Below are positions 35,539-44,242 of a stretch of 64,000 nt of DNA, one piece after another (within the stretch, counting starts at the first letter, position 1; every line of letters starts with the position of its first letter). A model generated the notes under the pieces. It searched no databases and had not been told where the DNA came from. It saw nothing but the letters and a program-made list of their open reading frames with translations. This DNA is from Chryseobacterium defluvii (GTDB lineage: Bacteria; Bacteroidota; Bacteroidia; Flavobacteriales; Weeksellaceae), in the NCBI RefSeq assembly GCF_014204415.1, contig NZ_JACHLE010000001.1, forward strand, positions 1,054,001 through 1,118,000. Direction: 5' to 3'. Position numbers and translations under genes: made by a program.

Positions 35539-37437
35539 TTATTTCTTGGTCTCGATCCTTACTTCTCCCGAGGATCTGCCGTTATTCGTATTCTTATTAA
35601 TACTTATATTTTTGATATCATTAGGGTTCAAAGCATTCATTTCCTGTTTAGTAACTTCCTTACCGTTAACGTAGATTTTCATATCTCCTGTACCTTCAGC
35701 ATTTTTTAGCCCGGAAACAATGATCTTATTCTTCTTATCTCCTACTTTAATATAATCGGTATCAATCTTCATGACTTTGCCGGGTGACGTATTATAGCTT
35801 ACATCATTATTAAAGAAAAACATTCTTCTGTCATTTCCTTCCAGAGCTCTTCTTTCTGCTTCCAATTTTGCTCTTTCCCCTTCAAGTTTGGCTCGTTTTT
35901 CATTAAGTTTAGCTCTTTTTCTGTCAAGCTCAGCTCTTTTTTTAGCCGTGCCTGCAGATTCTTTTGCTCTTTCTGCTTTAGCTCGTACAATCACTTCAGA
36001 TTCCGGGCTCCACTTCATGTCTTTCATGTCCTTGAATTTGTAAACTTTTACTCTTGGGGCATTGGGTGGTGATGGCGGCGATGGCGGTCCGTCTGGTGCA
36101 TCAGGCGGGAATGGCGGTTCTTCCGGGAAATCAAAATCCATATCCGGGATTTCCACTCTCATTTTTTTAAGTTCCTTTACATTATCCTTCCATTCATCCG
36201 AATTGAAAAACTCATTCATTTTTTTCATATCGGCTCCATCAAGATTGAATGCCATCGCTTCTCCACCAAAAGGGACTACAAAACCGCGAACAGATTTTTT
36301 AAAATCTTCTGAATTGGTTATTTTTCCTATTTCTTCTGAAAGTGAGCCTATCTCATCAATGCTTTTCTTAAATTCTTCACTTTCGGGTTTTAAGGATTTT
36401 AATGCTTTGCTTTTTTCTTCAATTCTCTTACCCAGGTCTGCTATTTTTTTCTGACTTTCGGATTTTCTGAAAAGCCTTAGCTCAACAGGCTCTACATCTA
36501 ATTTCCCAGGCTTAGTCGTATCTTTCTTTATTTGGGCAACCGCCTCTTGGATCGCTATATTGGTTTCTTTAATTTCTTTATTCCTGGCATCTACCATATA
36601 GGCAAAAGCCACTGAAAATAAAACCGGCAATGCAAAAATCCTTCGCGCATATCCGAATTTGGTTTTGGGTTTCTGTAACATTTTTAGTCTTTTTTTAAGG
36701 TTTGAACTGAGGAACGGACTGGTCGCAGGCAACTGTGTTCCGGAAAAGTGGCTTGCTAAAAGCATCTGCGCAAATGCTTTGGTGTCCGATTGTTTTACGG
36801 CTTTTTTATCAGCCAGGTATTCATGGATTAAGTTAAGTTCTCTTTTAATGATATGAAAGAACGGATTGAACCAGAAAACAGAGGTAATAATCTCAATAAA
36901 GATCTTATCGAAGGTATGTTTCTGTTCAATATGCACCATTTCATGCTTCAAAATCTGTTTTCCGAGATCGGAGTTCAATACAATGGTATTCTTCCAGAAC
37001 AGGTTTTTAAAGTAAGAGAAAGGAGCATCGGTCAGGTCTGTATGGTAAAAATTGATGCCATCAAAACTTTCTTTTCGAAATTGGCTTTTAAGCTGCTGGA
37101 TCTTAAAGATCCCGTAGATAAATTTCCCTAAAAAACAGAGAGAAACCAATCCCAAAGCTGAATAAATAATTCCAAGATAAATGTGGTCATTGCTTATGTT
37201 TTTAGTTGTGTTAAAATTCTGAAATCTGTCTATCACTTCATATAAATTGCTGTTTACCTCAATGGTAAAGTCATCTACTTTTATCAGCGGCAGCAGCAAC
37301 GATATCAATATGGCAGACAACAAATAAAATCTGTTATAATGATGAAACGTCTTGTCTTTTAAAGACAACCGGTAATACAGAAACATTACACCGGAACATA
37401 TAATTACTTTTCCAAAGTACAAAAATACGGCTTCCAT
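35539..37437 (-). CDS. M56 family (BlaR1-like) sensor metallopeptidase
   Basis: Membrane sensor-protease, 632 aa. Several N-terminal helices (about 1-22, 36-52, 86-112) enclose a zinc peptidase domain with H165-E-M-V-H169. A further helix near 265-285 is followed by a large extracytoplasmic part. That part contains a Pro-rich stretch (EEPPFPPDAPDGPPSPPSPP) and five near-perfect seven-residue units of the type KRAKLNE between about residues 505 and 545, a predicted coiled coil. There is no penicillin-binding domain, so it is not a beta-lactam sensor like BlaR1. It starts 2 bp after the BlaI-type repressor gene; in the BlaR/BlaI scheme the peptidase removes the repressor when triggered. Confidence 0.92.
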   Translation of the reverse strand: MEAVFLYFGKVIICSGVMFLYYRLSLKDKTFHHYNRFYLLSAILISLLLPLIKVDDFTIEVNSNLYEVIDRFQNFNTTKNISNDHIYLGIIYSALGLVSLCFLGKFIYGIFKIQQLKSQFRKESFDGINFYHTDLTDAPFSYFKNLFWKNTIVLNSDLGKQILKHEMVHIEQKHTFDKIFIEIITSVFWFNPFFHIIKRELNLIHEYLADKKAVKQSDTKAFAQMLLASHFSGTQLPATSPFLSSNLKKRLKMLQKPKTKFGYARRIFALPVLFSVAFAYMVDARNKEIKETNIAIQEAVAQIKKDTTKPGKLDVEPVELRLFRKSESQKKIADLGKRIEEKSKALKSLKPESEEFKKSIDEIGSLSEEIGKITNSEDFKKSVRGFVVPFGGEAMAFNLDGADMKKMNEFFNSDEWKDNVKELKKMRVEIPDMDFDFPEEPPFPPDAPDGPPSPPSPPNAPRVKVYKFKDMKDMKWSPESEVIVRAKAERAKESAGTAKKRAELDRKRAKLNEKRAKLEGERAKLEAERRALEGNDRRMFFFNNDVSYNTSPGKVMKIDTDYIKVGDKKNKIIVSGLKNAEGTGDMKIYVNGKEVTKQEMNALNPNDIKNISINKNTNNGRSSGEVRIETKK

Positions 37438-37439
37438 GG

Positions 37440-37805
37440 CTAGTTTTTCTTTTTGAGTTCGTCTAATAGCATTTCAAGATCTTCTACGGTCATTTCATTC
37501 TTTTCTACAAGGAAAGAAACGGCACTTTTATAAGAACCTTTAAAATAGTTTTTCACAAGGCTTTTCATGGTTTTCCCGGAGTACTGCTCTTTCGAAATCA
37601 GCGGGAAATACTCATGCTGTCTTCCATATACATGATAGTCTACGAATTCTTTGTCTTTCAATACTTTTAAAATAGTAGAAACGGTATTGGTATGCGGCTT
37701 CGGTTCGGGAAAGAGATCAAGGACATCTTTAAGGAATCCTTTTTCTATTTTCCAAAGATACTGCATCACCTGTTCTTCCGCTTTTGTTAAAGTCTGAATT
37801 TTCAT
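37440..37805 (-). CDS. BlaI/MecI/CopY family repressor
   Basis: Winged-helix repressor of 121 aa (ATG 37805; another ATG four codons upstream at 37817). It opens MKIQTLTKAEEQVMQYLWK, typical of the family, then PHTNTVSTILKVLKDKEFVDY, the recognition helix and wing. The C-terminal helices include FLVEKNEMTVEDLEMLLDEL. It is followed after 2 bp by the M56 sensor gene, the classic repressor-sensor pairing. A TACAAATGTA site overlapping its promoter box (37874-37883) is the likely operator, implying autoregulation. Confidence 0.93.
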   Translation of the reverse strand: MKIQTLTKAEEQVMQYLWKIEKGFLKDVLDLFPEPKPHTNTVSTILKVLKDKEFVDYHVYGRQHEYFPLISKEQYSGKTMKSLVKNYFKGSYKSAVSFLVEKNEMTVEDLEMLLDELKKKN

Positions 37806-37873
37806 GTCCTGTTTCATTTATCACTATCGGATATAAAATCATATATAATTTCATATCACTAAGAAATTAGTTA

Positions 37874-37883
37874 TACAAATGTA
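37874..37883 (-). promoter_or_regulatory. Putative BlaI operator overlapping the -7 box
   Basis: TACAAATGTA has the TACAnnTGTA dyad known from BlaI/MecI operators. Read on the minus strand it is TACATTTGTA, whose first eight bases match the -7 box TAnnTTTG. A bound repressor would therefore cover the promoter. The 323-bp gap 37818-38140 also holds a second inverted pair, TTTATCACTA near 37817 and TTTAGTGATAAAT near 37913. Dyads are seen; binding is inferred. Confidence 0.6.
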
Positions 37884-38140
37884 GAAATAAATCCGAACCA
37901 AACAACTAATTATTTAGTGATAAATCAACAATTAATGTAACTATCTGAAAATCAGAACAATATTTTTTATTAAAATATGTTAAATTTTTAAGAGAGTCCG
38001 ATTATCATCTTATTTATCTGCATGGAAAACCCGGATTAAAGCATAAATTCTTAAAACTTGTTAATTTTTATTAAATAAAATTAAAATGTATTTGTCTAAA
38101 GTGAGAAAATATATTTATTTTAGTGCTTTAAAAATTTCTC

Positions 38141-38722
38141 ATGAAAAGATATAATTTATTGATTGTACTATTACTTCTTATTTTTAATGCAGCCACTGCG
38201 CAAAAAAAGGACTCTCCTGCGGCAGATTTCAGCTCGGTAAGGGAAACCAAAGCCAAGATTGAAAACACAATCCCACTGGTAATCAAACATTTGCAAGACA
38301 TCAGCACTAAAGAGGGTGACAATAATATCCTTACCAACGGGAAAACAGCCTTAAAAAGGGAATACGGCATCCTGGAGTCCGAATGGTACTTATACAGGGG
38401 AAATATGAATAACTGTATCCTGAATAAATCTTCAAAAAAAGCTAAAAAGTGTATGGAGTATCATACTCAGTACCTTAGAAGCACTCTGATCAATTACAAC
38501 AACTATATTACAAATCTGACCAGAAAGAACGGATATCTGGGAGTAGAAGGTGATACTAAATTTGATTTTAATCCTTCTGAGATCAGCACTAAACTAAGTG
38601 AAGCCTATTTTAATGCAGGCGATGCTGCCGGCAGAATGAAAGGAAACCAAAAGAAAGAATTTATGAGCCAGACCATGGCTGAAGATTATAAACTCAGACC
38701 ATATGCTGAAATGGCACAATAA
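38141..38722 (+). CDS. Hypothetical exported protein
   Basis: Unrecognised protein of 193 aa. A strong Sec signal (LLIVLLLLIFNAATAQ) is followed by a wholly helical, Lys/Asn-rich mature part with two cysteines about 16 residues apart (NNCILNKSSKKAKKCMEY) that could form a disulfide. No transmembrane helix or known motif. Monocistronic with a terminator 6 bp past the stop. Periplasmic location is likely. Confidence 0.75.
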   Translation: MKRYNLLIVLLLLIFNAATAQKKDSPAADFSSVRETKAKIENTIPLVIKHLQDISTKEGDNNILTNGKTALKREYGILESEWYLYRGNMNNCILNKSSKKAKKCMEYHTQYLRSTLINYNNYITNLTRKNGYLGVEGDTKFDFNPSEISTKLSEAYFNAGDAAGRMKGNQKKEFMSQTMAEDYKLRPYAEMAQ

Positions 38723-38728
38723 TATATG

Positions 38729-38754
38729 ATCCCGCTTTTGAAGCGGGATTTTTT
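38729..38754 (+). terminator. Terminator after the hypothetical exported protein
   Basis: ATCCCGCTT and AAGCGGGAT form a nine-base stem around TTG, followed by a T-run. Confidence 0.88.
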
Positions 38755-38865
38755 ATAATATATTGAAGGTAAAATTGTATAGAAAAAGGCATACGGAAAA
38801 CATTGTCCATCCACTTTTTATATCTTTAATCTTGCCGATACGCTCACTTCAAAAATATGACAACC

Positions 38866-39495
38866 ATGAATTATAAAAACAGAATCCTCCTCTTATCGTT
38901 TTTACTAATGATGTCAACTTTAACATCATGCCAGGAGCGAAGTATAAAAAAAGTAGGCGGACCCTGCGAAGGATGTGAAGCCATTTTTGAATATAAGAAT
39001 AAAGTATTGAATCCCGTGGATACTCTCCCCGGATTTCAACAAAACGAGCCTAAATTGAAAATCACAGGCACAGTTTTCGAAAAGGACGGAAAAACACCTG
39101 CAGAAAATGTTATTATCTATATCTACCATACCAACAGGCAGGGGATCTATGAAACCAAAGGCAATGAAACCGGCTGGGACAGACGACACGGATTTATCCG
39201 GGGCTGGATCAGAACAGGGAAAAACGGGCAGTACACTTTCTATACGTTCAGGCCTGCCGCTTATCCCAATGCCGACGAGCCCGAACACATCCACATCACT
39301 ATAAAAGAACCCCATAAAAATGAATATTATATGGATGACTACCTCTTTAATGATGACCCATTACTGACGCAAAGCAGAAGAAACAGGCTGGAAAACCGGG
39401 GCGGTTCCGGAATAGTAAGCCCGAAAATGGAAGACGGGATTCTGACCATTAAACGAAATATCATCCTGGGGAAAAATATTCCGGATTATGATTAA
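38866..39495 (+). CDS. Intradiol ring-cleavage dioxygenase-like lipoprotein
   Basis: Exported lipoprotein, 209 aa from ATG 38866 (another ATG three codons earlier). The lipobox ends LTSC with Cys22. The core is the beta-sandwich of intradiol dioxygenases: KITGTVFEKDGKTPAENVII, YHTNRQGIYETKG, GWIRTGKNGQYTFYTFRP and PEHIHITI. Candidate iron ligands are Tyr95, Tyr133, His141 and His143, consistent with the two-Tyr two-His site of catechol dioxygenases. Extracellular relatives are known in several phyla. No aromatic-degradation genes adjoin it, so the natural substrate is open. Confidence 0.87.
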   Translation: MNYKNRILLLSFLLMMSTLTSCQERSIKKVGGPCEGCEAIFEYKNKVLNPVDTLPGFQQNEPKLKITGTVFEKDGKTPAENVIIYIYHTNRQGIYETKGNETGWDRRHGFIRGWIRTGKNGQYTFYTFRPAAYPNADEPEHIHITIKEPHKNEYYMDDYLFNDDPLLTQSRRNRLENRGGSGIVSPKMEDGILTIKRNIILGKNIPDYD

Positions 39496-39565
39496 TACAC
39501 ACCTGGTATTCTAAAAGTAATAACAAATCCGGCAATTCTTTCAGATTCATAACAACAGATCAGCA

Positions 39566-39604
39566 GAAAAAGAAAAGAGAAATGATTAAAGCAATCATTT
39601 CTCT
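39566..39604 (-). terminator. Terminator of the initiator tRNA cluster
   Basis: AGAGAAATGATT (39576-39587) and AATCATTTCTCT (39593-39604) form a twelve-base stem, with an A-run on the left giving the minus-strand T tail. Confidence 0.85.
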
Positions 39605-39612
39605 TGTATTAG

Positions 39613-39685
<73 letters not shown>

Positions 39686-39723
39686 GTATATTTTTAGAAC
39701 GCTTACCGAAAGCGTTGGCTTAG
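39686..39723 (-). repeat. Spacer of the 111-bp tRNA tandem unit, first copy
   Basis: The spacer between copies contains AACGCTTACCGAAAGCGTT, a hairpin with seven-base arms and no T tail. The same spacer recurs at 39797-39834. The hairpin could be a processing signal for the joint transcript. Confidence 0.7.
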
Positions 39724-39796
<73 letters not shown>

Positions 39797-39834
39797 GTAT
39801 ATTTTTAGAACGCTTACCGAAAGCGTTGGCTTAG

Positions 39835-39907
<73 letters not shown>

Positions 39908-39918
39908 ATATTGGACTG

Positions 39919-39926
39919 CAAATATA
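39919..39926 (-). promoter_or_regulatory. Promoter of the initiator tRNA cluster
   Basis: Minus-strand TATATTTG matches TAnnTTTG, and a TTG at 39948-39946 lies 19 bp upstream, within the usual 17-23 bp spacing for the -33 element. One promoter appears to serve all three tRNA copies. Confidence 0.7.
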
Positions 39927-39995
39927 CGATTTTTTTTCAAAACCGCAATTTTTTCTCATGAATAAAGCATTTTACAAAAGCTGCCCAATTATTTG

Positions 39996-40003
39996 TATCT
40001 TTG
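39996..40003 (+). promoter_or_regulatory. -7 box of the YciO/Sua5 gene
   Basis: TATCTTTG matches TAnnTTTG and ends only 4 bp before ATG 40008, so the mRNA may have no leader. It overlaps the upstream alternative start at 39993. Confidence 0.55.
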
Positions 40004-40007
40004 TTTT

Positions 40008-40619
40008 ATGGCAAAAATTTTAAAAATATACCCTGAAAACCCACAGGAAAATCTTATCAATGAGGTCATTAGATCATTAAATAATGGCGGGCTGATCATC
40101 TATCCTTCAGATACCGTGTATGCTTTAGGCTGTAATATTTTTGATATCAGGGCAATGGAAAAGCTGGCACAGCTTAAAAAAGTGAAGCTTGAAAAGTCAA
40201 AATTCTCTATTATCTGTAATGATTTAAGCCATCTTTCCGATTTTACGCGGCCTATTGAAACCTCTGTTTTCAGATTTCTGAAAGCTCATCTTCCAGGACC
40301 TTTTACCTTTATTTTAGATGCCAACAAAAATCTGCCTTTAGCATATAAAAATCATAAAACCATAGGGATCCGGGTTCCCGATCATCCGATCCCGCAGCTT
40401 ATCGTTGAAAAACTGGGCCATCCCATAGCTTCTACTTCCATAAAAGATGATGACGAGATCATTGAATACTCTACTGATCCGGAACTGATCGCCGAGAAGT
40501 ACGATCATCTGGTGGATATTGTCATCGACTCGGGATACGGGGATAATATGGCTTCCACCATTATTGACCTCACTTCCGGAGAACCTGAGATCATCAGACA
40601 GGGAAAAGGACTGCTGTAG
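40008..40619 (+). CDS. YciO/Sua5-type threonylcarbamoyl-AMP synthase family protein
   Basis: YrdC-fold nucleotide-binding protein, 203 aa from ATG 40008. Typical members make threonylcarbamoyl-adenylate for the t6A modification of tRNAs decoding ANN codons. It shows MAKILKIYPENPQENLI, NGGLIIYPSDTVYALGCNI, LPGPFTFILDANKNLPL and KTIGIRVPDHPI. It has no C-terminal Sua5 domain, and the wording IICNDLSHLSDF is closer to YciO, a paralogue of uncertain activity, so the enzymatic call is cautious. It lies just upstream of yaaA on the same strand. Confidence 0.88.
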   Translation: MAKILKIYPENPQENLINEVIRSLNNGGLIIYPSDTVYALGCNIFDIRAMEKLAQLKKVKLEKSKFSIICNDLSHLSDFTRPIETSVFRFLKAHLPGPFTFILDANKNLPLAYKNHKTIGIRVPDHPIPQLIVEKLGHPIASTSIKDDDEIIEYSTDPELIAEKYDHLVDIVIDSGYGDNMASTIIDLTSGEPEIIRQGKGLL

Positions 40620-40654
40620 TTTTGAGTTATATGTTATAGTTACTTCTTACATTT

Positions 40655-41413
40655 ATGAAAATAATAACATCACCTGCCAAATTAATGAACATCGAAAACT
40701 CAACGGACCTGTTGAGATCCTCCACTCCGAAATTCATAGAAGAGGCAGCCTTTATACAGTCTTATTTAAGGCATAAATCTCCGAAATACCTTTCTGAGCT
40801 GATGGAAATATCGCCCAAACTGGCAGATGAAAACTGGGAAAGGAATCAAAAATGGAAATCTGATCCTAAGCCGAAAGAATCTGCCCCTGCACTGTTTGCA
40901 TTTACAGGAGAAGTGTACAGGGGTCTGGATGCCAAAACCCTGGATAAAAAAGCCATAGATTACCTGCAGAAAAACTACAGGATGCTTTCAGGATTGTACG
41001 GGCTTTTAAAACCCTCCGATAAAATCATGCTGTACAGGCTGGAAATGGGCAGAAATTTTGAATTTGACCAATATAAAAACCTGTATGAATTCTGGAGTGA
41101 AAAAGTGACCGAACAGCTGAATTCCGAAATGAAAAAAAACGAGATCCTTCTGCATCTGGCCAGTACCGAATACGGAAAAGTGATCAACCGGAAAAAACTG
41201 AATCACAAGGTCATCGATTTTGATTTTTATGAATTAAAGGACGGAAAACTGAAAACCATAGTGGTCTACACCAAGCACGCCAGAGGACTGGTCGTAAGGT
41301 TCTGTGCCGAAACCAATGCAAAAACACTGAATGATGTAAAGGCTTTCAACTATGAAGGTTACAGGATAGATGAAGAAAAGTCTACGGATACAAAACTGGT
41401 GTTCACAAGGTAA
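40655..41413 (+). CDS. yaaA: Peroxide stress protein YaaA
   Basis: Soluble protein of 252 aa in the YaaA (DUF328) family, which in E. coli limits intracellular iron during hydrogen peroxide stress. Clear family blocks: MKIITSPAKLM at the start, FTGEVYRGLDAKTLD, LSGLYGLLKPSDKIMLYRLEMG, and NRKKLNHKVIDFDFYELKDG toward the end. Its stop shares a base with the prmC start (TAATG), so the two are translationally coupled. Confidence 0.94.
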   Translation: MKIITSPAKLMNIENSTDLLRSSTPKFIEEAAFIQSYLRHKSPKYLSELMEISPKLADENWERNQKWKSDPKPKESAPALFAFTGEVYRGLDAKTLDKKAIDYLQKNYRMLSGLYGLLKPSDKIMLYRLEMGRNFEFDQYKNLYEFWSEKVTEQLNSEMKKNEILLHLASTEYGKVINRKKLNHKVIDFDFYELKDGKLKTIVVYTKHARGLVVRFCAETNAKTLNDVKAFNYEGYRIDEEKSTDTKLVFTR

Positions 41414-42279
41414 TGACGATCCAGGAATTTAAAAGATATTTCAAAACAGAGCTTTCCGAAATTTACAGTGAATCGGAAAGTGCCTTTTTATTTTCTGTTT
41501 TTGTACAGAAAATTGTGGGCTTTGACCGCCATCTTCAAAGGAGATTTTCTCATCAGGAACTATTGAAAGAGGATGAGAAACAGCTTCAGGAAGTAGTATC
41601 GGAGCTCAAAACCCAAAAACCTTACCAGCATATCTTAGGAGAGACGGAGTTTTTCGGGATGAAATTTTTCGTGGATGAAAATGTCCTGATCCCCCGTCCT
41701 GAAACCGAAGAACTGCTGGAAATGGCTATTTACAGGATCAGGAAGCACTTTCATACCCGGAATGAGACCGCCGGGAAACAGCTAAAAATTCTTGACATAG
41801 GAACCGGAAGCGGAATTATCCCTCTTGTGCTAAAAAAGCATTTTCCTGAAGCGGAGGTTCACTCTATAGACTTTTCTGAAAAGGCTTTACAGACGGCGGT
41901 AAGAAATGCCCGACACCATAAGCTGGACATTCAATTCATCCACCATGATTATCTTGCTTTTGAACTGACAGAACGTTATGATATTATTATTTCAAACCCA
42001 CCTTACATCGGTATTGAAGAAGAGCATGAAATTGCAGATTCCGTAAAAGAGTTTGAACCTAAAATGGCACTCTTCTCTCCCACTTCCGATGCTTTGATCT
42101 TTTACAGGAAGATTGCCGAAGATTCCCAAAAGCACCTCAATGATGAAGGACTTCTTTTCCTGGAGATCAACCAGAAACTGGGAGCAGAAACATTAAATCT
42201 TTATACTCATTTGTTCACTAAGGTAGAGTTGATGAAAGACCTGTCTGAGAATGACCGGTTTATTGCAGGAATCAAATAA
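41413..42279 (+). CDS. prmC: Release factor glutamine methyltransferase PrmC
   Basis: Methylates the glutamine of the GGQ motif in peptide release factors, raising termination efficiency. 288 aa, the usual size. An N-terminal helical domain (IVGFDRHLQRRFSHQEL, QKPYQHILGETEFFG) is followed by a SAM-binding Rossmann domain (KILDIGTGSGIIPLVLK). The catalytic N195-P-P-Y198 is present. Coupled to yaaA by a one-base overlap and followed 3 bp later by the DUF4180 gene. Confidence 0.96.
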   Translation: MTIQEFKRYFKTELSEIYSESESAFLFSVFVQKIVGFDRHLQRRFSHQELLKEDEKQLQEVVSELKTQKPYQHILGETEFFGMKFFVDENVLIPRPETEELLEMAIYRIRKHFHTRNETAGKQLKILDIGTGSGIIPLVLKKHFPEAEVHSIDFSEKALQTAVRNARHHKLDIQFIHHDYLAFELTERYDIIISNPPYIGIEEEHEIADSVKEFEPKMALFSPTSDALIFYRKIAEDSQKHLNDEGLLFLEINQKLGAETLNLYTHLFTKVELMKDLSENDRFIAGIK

Positions 42280-42282
42280 ACA

Positions 42283-42642
42283 ATGGAAATCCGGGCACAC
42301 TTTATCACCAAGATAAAAATTGCAGAGATCATCTCTGATGCAATGGTTATCGGATCTGTTGAGGATGGGCTGGACCTTCTTGGAAACATTTATTATCAGG
42401 ATTTTGACAGGGTTATTCTTCATGAAAAGCATATTACTCCTGATTTCTTCGACCTGAAAACAAAGATTGCCGGAGAAATCCTTCAAAAATTTTCTAACTA
42501 CAGGGTCCGATTGGCCATAGTAGGTGATTTCAACAAGTACAAAAGTAAGAGCATTCAGGATTTTATTTTTGAAAGTAACAGCACACAGCATATCAACTTT
42601 GTTGGCAGCTTGCCGGAAGCTTTGGAGAGGCTTTCAAAGTAA
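42283..42642 (+). CDS. DUF4180 domain protein
   Basis: Small soluble protein of 119 aa. Family-like content: DGLDLLGNIYYQDFDRVILHE near the centre-left, PDFFDLKTKIAGEILQKFSNY, and VRLAIVGDFNKYKSKS before a final NFVGSLPEALERL. DUF4180 is found in many bacteria, often near regulators, without a known function. Third gene of the yaaA-prmC run (3-bp gap). Confidence 0.85.
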   Translation: MEIRAHFITKIKIAEIISDAMVIGSVEDGLDLLGNIYYQDFDRVILHEKHITPDFFDLKTKIAGEILQKFSNYRVRLAIVGDFNKYKSKSIQDFIFESNSTQHINFVGSLPEALERLSK

Positions 42643-42770
42643 AAGATCTCTTTTCCCGATCTCTCTGGATTGTCTGATATTTAATCAGTAAAAACAAATA
42701 AACTATTAATACCGGCTATAAGAAAATAATCCGGATCAGGTTTACGTTATAGGATTCTAATAGCCTATGA

Positions 42771-44033
42771 ATGAAAAATAAAATTGTTTTACTAGCCGGA
42801 ATTATTTTTAATTCCTTTCTGTCTGCCCAATCCGAATTCACTACCTTCAATAACGGACTGATCTATAATGAGCATACAATGGATAAACTGGAAAGAATTG
42901 TGGACTCATTAAACCTGAAATATAAAACCTGTGACCTGAACAAGGTATTTTATTCCCAACAGCAGGTGAAAGGGCATATCATCAGATTATCCAAAGGGAA
43001 TGTGGCTCAGGCTAAAAAAGATATGGATATGAACATTTCTTTTGAAAATTTTGTTTCAAAATATCCTGACGCGGAAATTCAAAAGGATGTTTTAATCATA
43101 AAACTAAAAACCAAAGACTACCATGAAAAAGACATTATCCGGTTTTATGAGATCAGGCTTGACGATGACTATGAGCTTAAAATAGATAAGGAATACAAAA
43201 AAACGGTCCATAATAAACCTGTAAAAAATACATGGTACTATGAGTACAGTGACAAAACATCTTATTCGAATGAGTCTGTAAAAGCATTTTATTTTCCTGA
43301 AAACATGAAAAGCATTCCTCTGGATCCAAAATATTCCCGGCAGATCATCTATTCGGATTGCCTTATTGATACTTCAATTACAAAATTCAAGGAAAATTCA
43401 AGTAGGGACAGATATGATTTAAACAGACGCATTAAGCTTCCCTATAACTGGAAAAACCTTACGACGCCTGAAAAAGAAAAGATTCTTGATGAAATGAGAT
43501 CTAACATGGCAGTAGGAATGTGTAGCCAGGATAACAGCCCCAGAATTCAGGGGATCAACATGGCTTTATTGTCCGCTGATATTGCACATTGGGGACTTTT
43601 TCTAAAATCTCATCTTGACATTATGAATGACCGGTTTGAAAGGGTTTCCGATGCAAGCTATGCATGGGGTAATCGCCAAACCTATATTAAAGAGCTTGAA
43701 GAGCTGGATATCAATGTGCCGGATCTTATTTTCGGCATTTCATTCCGCATAGAAAATCCTGTGAACAATCATTATTACGGGAGTATCGGAAGGTTAGGAA
43801 GGGCAATTTCAGAGTCAAAAGACAGGGAAAAATTCTTATCTCAGATGCTTTCTATGATCCGGGATGAGGATCTGGATGATTACAACCGGGTTTTATCCTA
43901 TTTCTTATACATCAACTGTAATCATTATATTGAGAATGAACGTGAGAAAAAAATAAACAAATTAAATCTCAATGATGCCGTAAAAAAGCTTCCTCAATAC
44001 CTGTCAGAAAAAATTAAGCCCGAAAAAATATGA
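42771..44033 (+). CDS. Hypothetical exported protein
   Basis: I do not recognise this 420-aa protein. A Sec signal (residues 1-20, ending SFLSAQ) is followed by a charged soluble part. The first half has mixed beta/alpha character with a Lys/Asp-rich segment (YEYSDKTSYSNESVKAFYF). The second half is helical (MRSNMAVGMCSQDNSPRIQG, then MALLSADIAHWGLFLKSHLD) and ends in a Lys-rich tail. It holds two well-spaced cysteines (YKTCDL and SDCLID) and two more later. Probably periplasmic; monocistronic. Confidence 0.78.
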   Translation: MKNKIVLLAGIIFNSFLSAQSEFTTFNNGLIYNEHTMDKLERIVDSLNLKYKTCDLNKVFYSQQQVKGHIIRLSKGNVAQAKKDMDMNISFENFVSKYPDAEIQKDVLIIKLKTKDYHEKDIIRFYEIRLDDDYELKIDKEYKKTVHNKPVKNTWYYEYSDKTSYSNESVKAFYFPENMKSIPLDPKYSRQIIYSDCLIDTSITKFKENSSRDRYDLNRRIKLPYNWKNLTTPEKEKILDEMRSNMAVGMCSQDNSPRIQGINMALLSADIAHWGLFLKSHLDIMNDRFERVSDASYAWGNRQTYIKELEELDINVPDLIFGISFRIENPVNNHYYGSIGRLGRAISESKDREKFLSQMLSMIRDEDLDDYNRVLSYFLYINCNHYIENEREKKINKLNLNDAVKKLPQYLSEKIKPEKI

Positions 44034-44147
44034 TATTGAGCTAAGATGTCTTATTTAGCAATTTCTTTCAGGCATCTTAATGTTTTCATACACCATCAAA
44101 GCTCTGTCTTTTGTTTTTTAGGCTCACAAAAAGCCTTCAATATAAAA

Positions 44148-44209
44148 AACCAATGAACCATAAAAGAACTCAACCTATATGTTGCTTTATACTCTATGGT
44201 TCATTGGTT
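44148..44209. repeat. Palindromic element between convergent genes
   Basis: AACCAATGAACCATA (44148-44162) and its exact inverse TATGGTTCATTGGTT (44195-44209) enclose 32 bp. It could act as a hairpin at the end of both converging transcripts, though it has no clear T tail. It may belong to the same loose class as the ACCATTAAG-ended element at 4159-4260. Confidence 0.6.
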
Positions 44210-44242
44210 CTGATATTCTGATATTTTAATCAAAGATAATTT

